In this document: one piece after another, positions 1 through 20,830 of the stretch
How the letters are laid out: every line of letters starts with the position of its first letter
How positions within the stretch are numbered: the first letter of the stretch is position 1
Source: Biomphalaria glabrata
Taxonomy: Eukaryota > Mollusca > Gastropoda > Planorbidae
Assembly (NCBI RefSeq): GCF_947242115.1
Contig: NC_074712.1
Location: 46,753,838-46,817,837, forward strand
Reading direction: 5' to 3'
Length of the DNA stretch: 64,000 nt
The notes under the pieces: model-generated
What the model saw: the letters and a program-made list of their open reading frames with translations, nothing else
The model's database searches: none
What the model was told of the DNA's origin: nothing
Position numbers and translations under genes: made by a program

Positions 1-1384
1 AGCCCCTAGTTGTCTTCGAGTCCGAAGTAGCAGTGCAGTATGTCATGTGGCTACACAGTCCTAGCTGTGATCTAGGCCTACATTTTGCTACATCTAGCGT
101 AGACATAACCACAGAGTCCGTCGGTGGTTGGTTTACGTTCTCTTTCTTCAATAATTACGTTTTTTTTCTAAAGATGGTAAAGATGGTAGGGGTCTCTACA
201 AAACTCTTGCTCTCCCCCTTTGCATAAGTTGTCGTGAAGTCAGGCTGTTTGTTTGCAACAGCACGATTCAGTAAATGCTGAATGCCATGTTAGAAGACTT
301 ATTCTGACTTAAAAGTTTTGGGAAATAAAAACTACTTCAGATTAAAAGACATTTTATAGTAGACTCTACACTCTACACCAACCTGGTACATGACAGGATT
401 AGTACCCATGCCACGTATGCGGCCTGCTTTTTTTTTTTCTAGTTCATAGGGCATAAGAAATGTGCTCATCTTCGATCACTAAGGAGGAGATATATATAAT
501 AATATAGCCTAATGAATTATACAGCATAAGAAGTAGCTCAAAAAACATAGCTGATGATTTCTACCCTCCACCCTTTTCAAATTCATTATCCTCAATTCAT
601 TAATACCATTTGGGACAGTTATTACAAGACAGAACTCTTTGCTATCTCACTAAATCATCTCCACATCGTCCTTATATTCCTAGTGCCATATTTCTAATCA
701 TCAATTCGTGTCGTAAATTGGTCATGCTAATGTATACTCGGGTAAGTCAACGTCATGACCCTATCTGTCTCATACTGTTTCACGATCACATTTAGAGACA
801 CTGAATTTTTAAAAGACATTCGAAGTTGAAGGTGCACATGTACATCCAGGAATTAGAGTGTTTAAGTGTGCATCGTTTGTGGAAATGTGTCTCTGCGTCG
901 TCTAACGTGGCATGATCTCGGGAGTAAATGGAGTTGTGAATGATCCTTCGTGAAAATTATCACGAGATTCAACAAGGTTCCTGAAATGTTGGTACCAAAC
1001 TGGCGAAGTAATCAGTAACATTGACACATTCCCTGGAGACTATTTCAGACATTTTTGCTTTTTATCTCTCTCTCTCTTTTTTTTTTAAATAACTTTCTCT
1101 ATCGCTGAGAACAGCGTAAGCTATAGATATAAAGTAAAGTTTTGTAATTAAAGAGTCAATGTTGGCAACCTAAGAACATATGGGGAAAAAGTTAAATCCT
1201 ATCAAATTCCTAATACAACGATTTTTTCCTCGTCCACATGTTTACAGAGCCTTGCCACAGGTCTGACCTATTCTCTACCGCACTTCTGCGCATCGATAGT
1301 AGCATAGACATATATTATATAGGTCTGTGAATAGGAAACGAAATCTTCACTCTTTTATAATTTTGGGTAGTTTTAACGTAATGT
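1..1384. other. Intergenic, upstream of RPS2
   Basis: AT-rich sequence with no frame that looks like a conserved protein. The short open frames here are scattered and unrelated to any family I recognise. No tRNA, rRNA or obvious repeat is seen. Confidence 0.5.
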
Positions 1385-1414
1385 CACGTGATCATTTTAA
1401 AACCGGAAGTTAGT
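1385..1414 (+). promoter_or_regulatory. Predicted RPS2 core promoter (E-box plus ETS site)
   Basis: A palindromic E-box CACGTG (1385-1390) is followed 11 bp later by a consensus ETS/GABP site, ACCGGAAGT (1402-1410). Immediately downstream is a pyrimidine start, TCTCTTT. ETS sites next to a C+1 pyrimidine tract are typical of animal ribosomal protein promoters. This fits the RPS2 gene that follows, but the transcription start itself is inferred. Confidence 0.45.
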
Positions 1415-1438
1415 CTCTTTGATCGCTTTAACAATCAC
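1415..1438 (+). other. RPS2: Predicted non-coding exon 1 of RPS2 (5'TOP)
   Basis: A short stretch starting with a pyrimidine run (CTCTTT) ends at a strong donor, GTAAGG, at 1439. The coding exon opens at an acceptor only two bases before its ATG (exon starts at 2078, ATG at 2080), so a 5' non-coding exon must exist upstream. This is the best candidate because of the ETS site just before it. TOP starts are known for ribosomal protein mRNAs. Placement is inferred; another donor could be used. Confidence 0.4.
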
Positions 1439-2079
1439 GTAAGGCCGTTATTATTTTTCAGCGTTGATTAAATCCACCTCATCCTCGTAAATGTTTCACT
1501 AATCAACAATAAATATAACAATTATTTATAAGTTTAGCATATGCATCGATCGAACATTATTATATTACGTTAATAATAAGTATATTAGTTCATTTTAATG
1601 TGTGAAGATAAATGTTGCATTGATATTTCATTTTTAATATAAATTTGACTAGCAAGCTACTGAGCTAGACATCAACTAATAGGTTTTAAAGCATTCTTAG
1701 AAATGTTAAAATATAGAAATCTAAAATGGTATAGCATTATCTGCTTTTTTATATTAGATCTAGAATTTGTTGGATCTCGATCAGGCAAAAATGCAAATGG
1801 CAAACTTCAAAGGAATCAGCCATCGACGAAGATCGACCATTTTTAATGATTTTTATTTTATCTAGTCTAGCTAGAGTGAGAGTCGTGATATAAGAAATAT
1901 TAACTATGCCTATCTAAAGATTAGAATATACTACCACAAAAGTTGTAAAATTACGAATCCTTAAATAAATATTGTACGACTAATTTTTTTTTTATTGATG
2001 ATTTTAAATTTTAAATACTCAAGAATCTAGTCTGAAATGAATTTACTTAAAATTGTCTTTTCTCTATTATTTCACAGCA

Positions 2080-10620
<8,541 letters not shown>

Positions 10621-10763
10621 CACTAGATCAGAGGGCACACTATCATCATATTTTTGGTGAATTCTTAATGTTCTTGATGTATACAATGACAACAAAGCTG
10701 AAAACAAAACAAAAAATATTTCATAGTGAAGATAAATGTTGAAAGAATGAATTTTTTTTATTC

Positions 10764-10769
10764 ATTAAA
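10764..10769 (+). promoter_or_regulatory. RPS2: Likely RPS2 poly(A) signal (ATTAAA)
   Basis: ATTAAA lies 144 nt after the stop codon. A GT/T-rich stretch (TTGTGATTTTTTTGTGTTG) follows, as expected downstream of a cleavage site. This gives a short 3' UTR typical of ribosomal protein mRNAs. Confidence 0.5.
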
Positions 10770-11438
10770 TGGTGTCCTTGTGATTTTTTTGTGTTGATTT
10801 TTATTTTTCCATTGTAAAATAATATTCTATGTACAAATGTTAGTTCAGTTAAGAAATCAATTTAAACTGTAAAGTAAACTTGCAAATGTAACCCAGAGAT
10901 ACAGTGTTGTTAAAAGCGCACCATGCATAAGAGGTGTTGAAATACATATCAACTCCAATGATTATTATAAAACTATTAGAATATTTGATACCCTAATCTA
11001 TATTGTTAGGAAATGAAGTTAAAGCATCAAAAAGAATATCAGTATATACCGATAGAAGAAATTATTCCACCTTTTTTTTCCCGAAAATAAAGCTAATAAC
11101 GTAATTATGTGCAATACCGTACGCATAACAAAAAATAGGTATATATTTAGTTTTCGCATCTAACTAGGCCAAACTTGTACAATTCCGGTTGTACCGCATC
11201 TACATGGCTAAAAACTTGCCGGTTCAACACTAAGAAAATCCCTTGAGGTACAGAGACTGAGCTCTGACAAAAATTCTTGAGACAGAACGCCAACTAGGCA
11301 AATTGAAGCATTGGACTAAGTTGTCTCTTGAAAGTAAGCTGGGAGTAGCTTCTAAATGAAGGGCTCTGGTTTTCGCGTATCGTCAAAACGCCTTCGCAAT
11401 ACAATTCAATCCAGCATTAGATATACATTAGCTAAATC
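10770..11438. other. Intergenic downstream of RPS2
   Basis: AT-rich sequence. I see no gene, tRNA or clear repeat in it. Confidence 0.4.
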
Positions 11439-11554
11439 AATGGACCTCATTCACCAATCGTAAACAAACATTAAGCCACGTGTTTTTTCCGTTTTATTTA
11501 TATTGTCACGTGGCTAAAATGTTGTTTGTTTACGTTTGGTGAATGAGGGCCATT
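11439..11554. mobile_element. Palindromic MITE
   Basis: Two arms of about 45 bp form a near-perfect inverted repeat. The left arm runs AATGGACCTCATTCACCA to TAAGCCACGTG; the right arm runs CACGTGGCTAAAATG to TGGTGAATGAGGGCCATT. They are separated by a 25-nt T-rich loop. It fits a foldback MITE. The 6-bp-TSD element copy 2 begins directly at its right edge. Confidence 0.6.
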
Positions 11555-11555
11555 G

Positions 11556-12430
11556 CAGACCTGCCTACCGTTACGCAAAATGCGTATTCGTTACGCAAAA
11601 TCTCCCAAAAATGACCGCCAGTACGCAAATACGCATTTAACCCGTCGCGTTACGCATTTCGTATGCTTTTTTTTTCTCCTCTCTAGACTAGCTTACAAGC
11701 GGTCACCGAGGTCACGCTAAGCCCACCTGTGGGGAGAGGGGCGAAACAGAAAAGGTGGGGTGAACACAATGTGCCCAGATCTATACGTTGATTGGTACTT
11801 AACAATTAGATGTCTAGAAATAAAGAACGCGAGAGTGAGGAAGTGGCGGGTTGGTACCAGGTTGGTACTGTCAGTTAGCTGACCAACGTGACTTTTTTTT
11901 TTTGTAAGTTCATGAGTAGAAATTAATTATGTTGGTGCATTCCTGATTCTTATATTCATTTGTATAGAAAAAAAAATCGAACAGCTATCGATTAAAAACA
12001 CATTGAGTGACATTGTAGATATCTAGTCTAGATCTAGATCAGGATTCTAGATCTAGAATCTAGATAACTTGTTATACAGGAATAGATCTAGCTCGAGTCT
12101 AGCTAGTCATTACGTTATGATTCTCTACATTACCCTACAAACTAGTTATAGATCTAGTATGATTTAGAATTTAGATTGACTAGATCTAGATCGATAACAT
12201 CTACTATCATCTAGTCTAGATCTAGACTAGATTCTTAGTCTTAGTATAGAATAGATCAAGTATGAAGGTAGGCCTACGAAAGTTTGGATCTAGCGGATCC
12301 ACGGCATCGGTAACACTTTTGAGCCCAGATCTAGAGTAGATTATATTCATTATATAGACATAGATCCAGATCTAGTCTAGATATCATCTCTATTGATCTA
12401 TATTTAGATTGTAGATCTAATCATGACATC

Positions 12431-12515
<85 letters not shown>

Positions 12516-12615
12516 CAAAATAGAGGATCACGTAAGTGTTACGCATTCTGGTTCCAAAATACGCATTTTGACCGTAAGTGTTACGCATTTGGACTTTTTT
12601 TGGTAGGCAGGTCTG
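11556..12615. mobile_element. TIR element with 6-bp TSD, copy 2
   Basis: The same 14-bp TIRs as at 9157-9747, flanked by CCATTG at 11550-11555 and 12616-12621. TACGCA words cluster at both ends. The interior is longer (1060 bp) and contains an expanded TA microsatellite and CTAGATC-rich sequence homologous to copy 1. No transposase frame is seen, so it is non-autonomous. The autonomous partner is not in this window. Confidence 0.8.
12436..12513. repeat. (TA)n microsatellite
   Basis: About 78 bp of uninterrupted TA dinucleotides inside copy 2 of the 6-bp-TSD element. Confidence 0.95.
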
Positions 12616-12621
12616 CCATTG

Positions 12622-14819
12622 TAATAAAAGAAAGGTTCAAATGATGTCAGTAGTGGTACGGTACTTGTTATTGATTCTCAGCATTGAAAAACTATGTTCT
12701 TGTTAGGTTCTTTTGACCTCCGGGCTACGCTACATAGCGTAACAATGGCGCTCTGATGGAAACAATCGTTCGAGGCGGCGGTGTGCCAGCGCTTGTAGTC
12801 TTGGGGTTTCGAGCCACTGGAAATAGGGATGTGATCTATTTGCATTTAGTTGGGTCCATCCCAGACAGAACAACTGTGAAGACAGGTCGACGGAAAGGAA
12901 CTTTCGTTTGCCTAGAGTTACAAGAATGTAGACAATGACAAATTGGGTTCTATTGAGAATTGCATTTCAAAACTTTGTTCAAGTACCGGTAGTGCTTTTC
13001 ATTACTAATTTTCAATCAAAGCTACACTAGACTCTCTTCTTATTATGAGGTGTTATTGTCGTGCGCCTCTTTTGATTAAAGTTAGGCAACCCATGTTTTT
13101 TTATTCAGCCATCTAATTACAGCATTTTCTCCCTTACCAAGGAAATAACGAGAATACAAAACTACTCCATTTATTCTCTCAAAACCATAACCGATAAATC
13201 AATAAATTGGAAACTAGTGCAAAGAAATCCATAAAATCGAATGTTTGACCCCGTTTTGTTCGTTTGCTTATCGATCGCTGACCTGTATCGAAGTGATACG
13301 AAGTAAATATTGACCGGATACCTTTTTGTAAAACCAGTTTAAAAGTAAATCCTCTGAAAAAAAAAATTTAAATAGCAGCAGACGCGAAGTCATTTTGTTT
13401 GCCAACAAATCAGGTTTTAAATACTGGGCTCTATTCCTAATGTTCAAACTGTTTACTTCTCCACTAGTGATCGCTTTGTTCGTTTTGTAGGGAAATGGAA
13501 ACCAAGCTACACAGATCATGAAGATTACATAAATCGTGTACACTGCAATGACAATAGCGCGTTTTTTTTTCTCATTAGCCCAAATGTTTAAATACATTCT
13601 ATGACAATGTGTCTTGGTATTGACTTTAAAGGTCACTGTATTTATGCAAAATATTGTTAATTCATCCCTACTGCATCATAAATTAGAATGTTTTTAAACA
13701 TTTACATCGTCTCGTCACTAGTTGCTGGCACAAGCTAAGAGACGCCGCACGGGAGATGACATAGAAATGCGATACAGTTTTGAGACAGAAACCATAGCCA
13801 TCAGTCAGCCATTCAAATCACTGACGAGGAGCGCTTGATGGCAACACGGAGAATCAGAATCACTGACTCGAAATCCGTCCAACAAAGCTCCAAATCTTGC
13901 GACCCCCCCCCCCCCCTTTTTTTTTTTTTAAAGTCACACAGTAAAAGCCAACGCTACGGCACCCTGGTAAAAATGCAGAAGGTACCGAGTCACATAGGAG
14001 TGTCTGACTTATTCCACCCATTAAGCAGCCTGCGAGTTTCCATCACGTGCTATCAACGATCCAGGCTATAGAAATAAGAAAGAAAATGGTTTGAGTGCTG
14101 AAACAAGTCTAAAAAAGCCATTGGAGTTTGGGAGTTCATGAGGCGCCCAAACCGTGATGGAGGCTACACAGGCCCGAACAAGCTTAATATCACAGTGCAG
14201 GACAGGCCGTCGACCAGTTAGTTCATACTTAGCACGATTCTTGTCCAACTTTGTCTCACGGTGCCCCCGCTGCGGTTAGGAAGAAGAAACCGCGTTTCAT
14301 TCATTGTCTTTAAAACTGTCCCACACTTGCTGAATCTTGTTTCGACATGTCTTAGAAGTTACGTGCTCTTGACATGTATTCTAGCCGCCAGGTTTTTGTC
14401 CAGGGCTTTAGGAAGACAAATAAAATAATTTGTTTGGCTCGTATTTAGTATACTGGTACCATAATTATTGCCATTGCTGGTCTCTTTAATTCATCCAGAC
14501 CAATAACAAAATTGAAATATTAGGACATCATTAAATCTTTAAATACAGTAATTTACATTATGGGATTCTTAATAGTTTTGGAACTTTAAGAAAAACAAAC
14601 GTACGCTTGTCAAAGCTTTTAAAAAATGCTAATCCCACCAGTCAACGACACTCTAGTTTCCATTTCCTGTTCATAAAGGCGTATGTGATATTTAGGGATG
14701 TAGTAGCCCTTACTTGCGAAGTCTTCTGTCTCGAAAGTTAGGCGTAGAAAGTTACCAGTAGGCTCGAGTTCTAGAAGTAGAATTGTGTATTTAGTATGAC
14801 AGAACTTACATAACTTAGC
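12622..14819. other. Intergenic, no recognised gene
   Basis: A minus-strand open frame (13268-13636, 122 codons) contains one strongly hydrophobic stretch (AIVIAVYTIYVIFMICVAWF) preceded by KKKR. That could be a single membrane helix, but no family is recognised, codon use is AT-driven and no splice context supports it. A C-run/T-run occurs at about 13902-13930. Nothing else is identifiable. Confidence 0.3.
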
Positions 14820-15195
14820 AATACAATGGAAAAAAAATTATTTTTTTTATAAAAAATCTAAAACCATTTGCATAAATGTGTTAGAAAAATGTTAAATATC
14901 AGTCTCCCTTGGTAAAACGCATCCAGTGTTTGTTACTATTAATAGTGAATAGTTGTAAAAATGGGTGCATTTTTATGAAAAAAAAAACTGCTTGCATAAT
15001 TGCTTTAAAAATTAGATTTGTCGCTTTCTGAAAAGAAAAAGTAGCCGTTGCATCAGAACTTTGAATGATCTAAAATATCATGATGTCTGATTTTCATTTT
15101 CTTTTCTAGTTTCTGAAATCTAAACGGGACGGACGGACAGACAGGCTACACAAAACTAATAACGTCTTTTCCCCTTTCGGGGGCCACTTAAAAAA
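14820..15195 (-). repeat. Interspersed repeat family R1 (minus copy)
   Basis: Read on the minus strand it begins AGTGGCCCCCGAAAGGGG, passes GTCTGTCCGTCCGTCC and AGAAACTAGAAAAG, and then GCAACGGCTACTTTT. The same order of words occurs at 55503-56090 on the + strand. It is a dispersed element of unknown class whose end can fold (CCCC/GGGG). Confidence 0.6.
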
Positions 15196-15830
15196 ACAAA
15201 ACAACAATAAGCAGCACGGGAACTATTTGATAAGGCAGAAGATTATTTAGCATATTTTGAACACATTTATGACTACGGCTTTAGATTTTTTGTGTCAACA
15301 ATTTTTTTTTTTTTTACTAAATTAGATACTTTTTGTTATACTATAAGCTACTTACATTTTAAACAAAATGTAGGCCTATCCTTTTTTTTAAAGATAAAAA
15401 ATTATTTAGTATGCATATATGTCGAATATAATTTCAAAACAATAATTAATAAGTAGCGTTTCATTTTATACAAGTGAAGTGCAATGCGAACAATAGCAAT
15501 TACCACAATAACAAAAGGAAAAGTTTTAGATTTTCATCTCTGGCGGTGTATCTGGTGTACAGAATAAAGCTAATGTTGATAAGCTTTGTTTTTTAAAAAG
15601 TTATATGATAATTTATGTGCACTTTTTTTTTCCACTTCAGAATCAAATTTTCTAAGCTCTTTCGTTTATGATCAACTTTTATTCCAATACCTCTTTATAA
15701 CTTGTACCTTCGTAGAACCTTCAGGTGGGAAAAAACATGGACACGGATATTGAAAACGGCTCTAACGATTTTCTTAGAAATTTGACAGTTGATGTATATC
15801 GTTGGGAAAATAATGACTCGCCTCGTTGGT

Positions 15831-16270
15831 CTTATCTTATCTTATATAATACAGACGTTACTTCAAAAAAGAAGATGATTACGTCCTACGCGTCATGCAT
15901 TTAGTCATGCATATTAACCAATGACTTAAATTCTGCCAAGTCACTGGTTTTCCTGGCTAGCTCAGGCAACCCATTCCATGCTCTAATAGCACTAGGGAAG
16001 AAGGAGTATTTGTACAAATTTGTCCTAGCATATGGGATGAGGAATGTGCCTTTATCTTTGTGTCTTTCAGAGTATTTTATTAAATTTTGTATTTGAAGAT
16101 TATGGTTCAGTGTTTTATGAATGATTGCTACTTTACTTTTGAGCCTTCTGTCCTGAAGGCTTTCTAAATTTAGTGATTTTACTAAAGGTGTTACTCTAGT
16201 CAAATGTGAATATTCGTTTGTTATGAATCTCACTAAGTCTTCGGATATTTCCGCTTGTAGGCATTATATT
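15831..16270 (-). mobile_element. LINE 3' end, family A
   Basis: The minus strand encodes a truncated LINE ORF2 C-terminus of about 110 codons (16233-15901). It includes RLKSKVAIIHKTLNH and YSFFPSAIRAWNGLPELA, the closing motif common in CR1/jockey-like LINE proteins. A short 3' UTR follows (GGACGTAATCATCTTC, then GTAACGTCTGTATTATATA) and a tail of ATAAG repeats. It is 5'-truncated, as usual for LINEs. Sister 3' ends are at 34789, 37063, 37408 and 40006. Confidence 0.75.
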
Positions 16271-16949
16271 ATTCAATTATGAATGTTCATTCGCGCATCT
16301 TTATCCAGGTTAAGATATAAAGGCCTATCATTAGAAAATTAGTACCAGGTACCTCGCTCGGTTGAATGATTTGGAAAAGATGTTTAACAGAACTCATTTT
16401 GGAAACATTTTTTTTAATGATGAAAATGGGCGATTGGGAAACGACCACCAATCTAATAAGCTGATTAGTGTTCGGTTGTAAATGTCATTTCGTTTTCATC
16501 CCCTTACTAGATATCTTTTTTCTTCTTTACAGAGACCAGCTCATCCAATCCGATGTAATCTTTTTTATATTTTAAATGTATGTAGCCACTGGATTCATTC
16601 CTACCTGTTTAGATTTATTTAATTTTTAGTATAATATAAAACAACAACACTACGGTAGCTAAACTGTAGGTACACTGGGATCAATTTATGACTATAGCCT
16701 AGTTCCGTAGTAGACACCTTGACAACATATTTATTATCAAATATATTTGTTACAGGGGCGTAACTAGGGATTTGGGGGCCCGGGGGGATTGACCTCTTTG
16801 GGGGCCCCTTGCATTTTGACATTCAACATATGACATGGAATAATGTACGCAAAAATATATAAGCCCCAAATCAAATTGGTTCAGTATATCAGTAAACTTA
16901 ACAAAAAGTAATCAAGACTCTTTTAATGAATAAAAGCCTTGTTTATTAG

Positions 16950-17957
16950 TTAAATAATGCACAAGTGACAAATCTCAATTGATATCGCTTCACGTCGTGC
17001 ATTCTGTGCAGCAAAGACATCTATAACATCAACTACATCGATACTTTCTAGTATTGGTGACTTCACTGACATTAAAGCCATGATAAGCCTTTCTTGTGTC
17101 ATTGTGCTCCTGAGATAGCTTTTGATGAACTTGAGCTTTGAGAATGATCTCTCACATGACGTAATGGAAGTGGCCTGAGTTAGCGGTATTCGGAGGAGGT
17201 TGCAAGGTTTGAGCACACGTAATTACCATATGAAGCCTGTTTCCTCAATATGTCTATTGGTGATTGTATTACTGGTTTGTTGATGAAAAGTGCTCGTGCA
17301 TCAATGACATCATTGAAAAAGCGATTTTCCATTTATTTCATCATACAAACAGGAAAAGTAGCACAGTTTGTAACAGGTGTCTTGGTTCAAGAAGAAACCC
17401 AAAGGTATCCATTTTCTTTCCAGCCTTTGAAATCTTCCCTTCATCTCCATGTGAAATCTGTCCAGCACTTCTGTCGCAACACGTTTGAATTGCAGTTCTA
17501 TTGACAGTCCTACATTAGAACTCAACTTCCCATCAAGTCTTTTCTTTCTTCTGGTTGTTTTGATTATTATTATTATAGCTTTTATATAGCGTTACTTTCA
17601 TGCTTATAGCATGCTCAGGGCGCTTTGGTCCAATCTAGGAGTTGGTTTTCCGTTCTGCCTTTAGGCGCTCAGTAAACGTAACTCTGCCCGAGTCGGGTGT
17701 CGAACCTCGAGTCCCCTTCTAGGTAGCCAAGACAAGCCAAGTTCAAGCGCACTTAGCCTCTCGACCACGCTTCCCACAGGGATTACAGGGAATCCATAGT
17801 ATTCACTACCTTCTTTTGCTTTTTTGATGGATTGGGTTTTTGTCAGTTTCTCATCATTTTGCAGAAAGCATGAAAGGGTACTCATTTCTTTAGCAGCTTT
17901 CCATATATGCAGTCCAGACTTTTGTAGTTTCTTCCGAACTTTATTAATTGGGAGCAA
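16950..17957 (-). pseudogene. Decayed hAT transposase
   Basis: Three minus-strand pieces in different frames. The first, near 17957-17780, has HIWKAAKEMSTLSCFLQND. A middle piece at 17525-17310 has ATEVLDRFHMEMKGRFQRL. The C-terminal dimerisation region at 17216-16950 has CERSFSKLKFIKSYLRSTM followed by TQERL, the hallmark of hAT transposases related to ZMYM1-type proteins. The reading frame is broken, the N-terminal zinc finger is absent, and a SINE separates the first two pieces. It is not functional. Confidence 0.75.
17561..17776 (-). mobile_element. tRNA-headed SINE, family 1 (inverted copy)
   Basis: Reverse complement of the 7216-7456 family. It has a TAA-type tail at 17561, the 3' end motif AGCGCCCTGAGCATGC, a body with CGCCTAAAGGCAGAACGG, and a B box, GGTTCGACACC, near 17700. 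It is inserted in the hAT transposase remnant. Confidence 0.8.
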
Positions 17958-17989
17958 GAGCTTTGACCAGAATTCAAGATAGGCAAAAA

Positions 17990-19350
17990 ATTCTTAATTT
18001 TCCACTGCATGAAGAAGATTCTGTCCTAATATTATATGGTACTACGTCATTGTTGGTTGTTTATGTTTTGTGCGCAAGCAAAAGGATTCAGAGCATACAA
18101 AAGTGGGAAAGATCCATATCTCGTTATGCTCGAGTATAGAAATACTCCGATAAGTGGACTGCCGTATTCACCATCACAACTGGTGACGAGTAGAATACTC
18201 AGGGAATCATTCGAACTGATCCCAAACTATTGAAACCATCGGTAGCTGAAAATGCAGAGACATTACTCAACGAACGACAGATGAAAAAGCAAAAGCAAGA
18301 CTACCTAAAGATTATTCTGTCGGAGAGTTCGTCTAGGTCAAACATGGCAGAAAGCAGTTGTCATAAAAAACATTCAGCACCCAGATCTTACATCATAAAG
18401 ACAACGGAAAAACATACAGAAGAAATCAACGCTTTTTGAATAAGAGTTTCGATGAAGACATCTCTGGGTACTATGATACCGATGGAGACAATGAACTGCA
18501 AACTGTTGGAACAAACGAAATAGACAGTTATAGACCAACGTCTAGAGAACTTGTTGTGCCAGTCAAGACAACCAGAAGTGAACGAATTGTTAAAGTTCCT
18601 AGTAGACAGGGCCGGCCTTAGGCCACTGCAGCCTATGCGGTCGCAGTGGGCCCCGCGCTTTCATAGGACACGCGCTAATTCTAAGTGTACATTATTAAAT
18701 TAAAACATTATAACGTATATAAAATAACAGGGTTTACGTGACCTCCTGATTTTCCAGGGCCTCCAGGAAATCTCATGAAAAGGCAAAATATACGATAAAG
18801 TCCTGAACCTTTTTTGAATTTATTCAAATCTCCTGAAGAATAGACGAAATTGACATTTTGGGGTGCCAATAAATAAAAAGTGGCATTGCGAGCTTTCATT
18901 TGATAAAAATTTATTGCAAAGACGAAAGTAGGCCTATTTTCTAATTTAAAAAAATAATATTGACATTATGCTCATCCCTACCCAGACTAGGCCCCGCGCG
19001 ATCCGTTTTGCATAGGGCCCCGCAAATGGTAGATATCACTCTTAAGAACTTTAAAAGGAAGGGTGTGATAATAACTTCAAAAGGAAGGATGTGCTAATAT
19101 TATATGATATTACGTTATTGTTTGTTGTTTATGTTTTGTACAAAAGCAAAAGGATTAGATGGAAATAAAAATAGAGTTTCCATTGGATTGAGGAAAGATG
19201 AATAGAGGGGTAATAACTCGAGTGTGAAGTTTAATTCTGAAATTATAGACACCAAACCCTAATAATGGACTATTCTTGCATTATTAAGAATAACTTTTGG
19301 ATCTGTTATACTCGATTCTGTAAATTTTGCTTCAAGGTTAATTAGAGTAG
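17990..19350 (+). mobile_element. Old Ty3/gypsy fragment (fossil)
   Basis: Plus-strand stretches resemble the C-terminal part of a Ty3/gypsy integrase (DPYLVMLEYRNTP, GLPYSPSQLVTSR), followed by LTR-like sequence (19083-19350) that shares about 80 bp with 18010-18095. It is clearly broken, with several breaks, and much of the element is missing. A hAT-like MITE sits inside it. It is older than that MITE and younger than the hAT element that hosts it. Confidence 0.6.
18607..19025 (+). mobile_element. hAT-like MITE, CAGGGCCGG family (right end incomplete)
   Basis: It starts CAGGGCCGGCCTTAGG and continues CGCAGTGGGCCCCGC, then a body homologous to the inverted copy at 34083-34785. It ends near GGGCCCCGCAAATGG without the last ~20 bp of the TIR. 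The ends are typical of hAT MITEs. Confidence 0.7.
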
Positions 19351-20199
19351 CCATTTAGATCTATTATTAGTAAAGGTAACAAGATACCTGGAATTCGCTG
19401 TATATCATGCAGTTTTATTCCTGGCAACAAAGTTTAAAATGTAAAACTAACTTTAAAAAAAACTTTCATCTCTGTGGGAAAAAATATTTTTTAAATGTCA
19501 ACAAAGTCAACGTACTGATAGACCTAGATCTAGGTTTAGTCTTTGTGATAAATTTTTAATCCATAAATGTTGAAAAAAAAGACACCCGTTGACACTATTT
19601 GTCAATCAAATATATTAATTTATGTATTTACAAATAAATTTCGGACACCCATTTGGGGGCATCCCCTAGGTGGGGGCCCGGGGGGATTTTTAATTTCTCC
19701 CCCCCCTCCCCCCCCCCTTAGTTACGCCACTGATTTGTTATAATTCATTTTTACAAATGGTTTGGTTTAATTTGAACACATTTTTAGCATATTCGTCTGC
19801 TGTGTCTAGATAGTTTCTCTCCCCCTTTTTTTCCCCCCCATTAAACATGCGATTTGGTTAAACATGATAGGAAACAAATACGAACTTGTTATCTCGAGGA
19901 CCCTTCAGTTCAGTGGCTGTGTCACTATGTCACCAGTCAATATTTGCCTCGCCCTTGGGTTGGGGGGGGGTCAAGTCTAGGTCAGTTTACGTCATCATAT
20001 AGATTCAATAAACTTGTATTAAGACTCTGGTTGTGTTACAGCACTAGCCAATGGTGCGGTGTTATATATCTGGACTCAAATATAATCAGAAAGAGATCAA
20101 TGAAATAAGAATTTGTTAGCAAGTTGAACATTTTAACAACATTGTTAGGGATAGCTTTAAACCAAAAGTATATATCTGAATAATATTATATTAACTTAC

Positions 20200-20830
20200 C
20201 CCCTCTGTCCGGGTAATATCTTATACACATTATTTCTCCCACTTCCCATTCTCGGATCAAGTTGAAACTTTGCACAAATAATAATTATCGATGACAACAC
20301 ATGGAGAAATTTTAAAAAGTTATCGATTGATTTATCAACTAGTCTTTATAAATTGATTTTGTTTTATATAGAAATGCACTAAGCTAAGGGGAGATAAGCC
20401 GTGTGTAAAGAATTAGGTCGTTCGCTAAAACAATTTAAGCAAACAATGACTATAGTCACTAGACTATGAAAACCTTCTTTTTTTATTAGTACTTGAATAG
20501 CTCCATGGCTAAACACGTCGGCCTTCCATCATGGAAGCTCGAGATCTCGATTTCGAATTTAGACTTGACCAACCTTATTTTTTACAAAGCTTATATGAAC
20601 TCTATCTGTCTGTCTGGTGAAAAGTTTGTATACATTTTTTTTTTATTCTTCTTCACGCAATCTCGGATCAAGTTGAAATTTTGCACCATTATTTCTTGTA
20701 CATGACAAAACAAGAATACGAAAAATTAACAAATTAGTTAATTAACTATTGGTAATTTATTATTTTGTTTTGTATTGAGAAGGGGAAAGAAATAGTACTT
20801 GACAGTTGTGGTGTTACAAGTTGTTTGAGG
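20200..20830 (+). repeat. Interspersed repeat family R2 with tRNA-like head
   Basis: A tRNA-like head near 20493 (CCATGGCTAAACACGTCGG, then GATTTCGAATTT as a weak B box) is followed by GCTTATATGAACTCTATCTG, CTCGGATCAAGTTGAAAT and ATTATTTTGTTTTGTATTG. The middle words recur at 20235-20350 and 42240-42690, and partly at 22230-22300. It is probably a SINE-like family; boundaries are uncertain. Confidence 0.45.

Larger units (their letters stand above)
16753..19732 (-). mobile_element. hAT DNA transposon with 8-bp TSD and nested insertions
   Basis: Ends CAGGGGCGTAACTAGGG and, inverted, CAGTGGCGTAACTAAGGG are flanked by the perfect 8-bp duplication ATTTGTTA (16745-16752 and 19733-19740). Inside is a decayed minus-strand transposase (about 17957-16950). 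The element was later entered by SINE family 1 (17561-17776), by an old Ty3/gypsy fragment (about 17990-19350) and, within that, by a hAT-like MITE (18607-19025). The 8-bp TSD, TIR and transposase C-terminus all agree on the hAT superfamily. Confidence 0.85.

Noticed and set aside
13268-13636. Possible membrane protein or receptor fragment
   Set aside because: One hydrophobic stretch only, no family signature, no splice or start context; likely chance.
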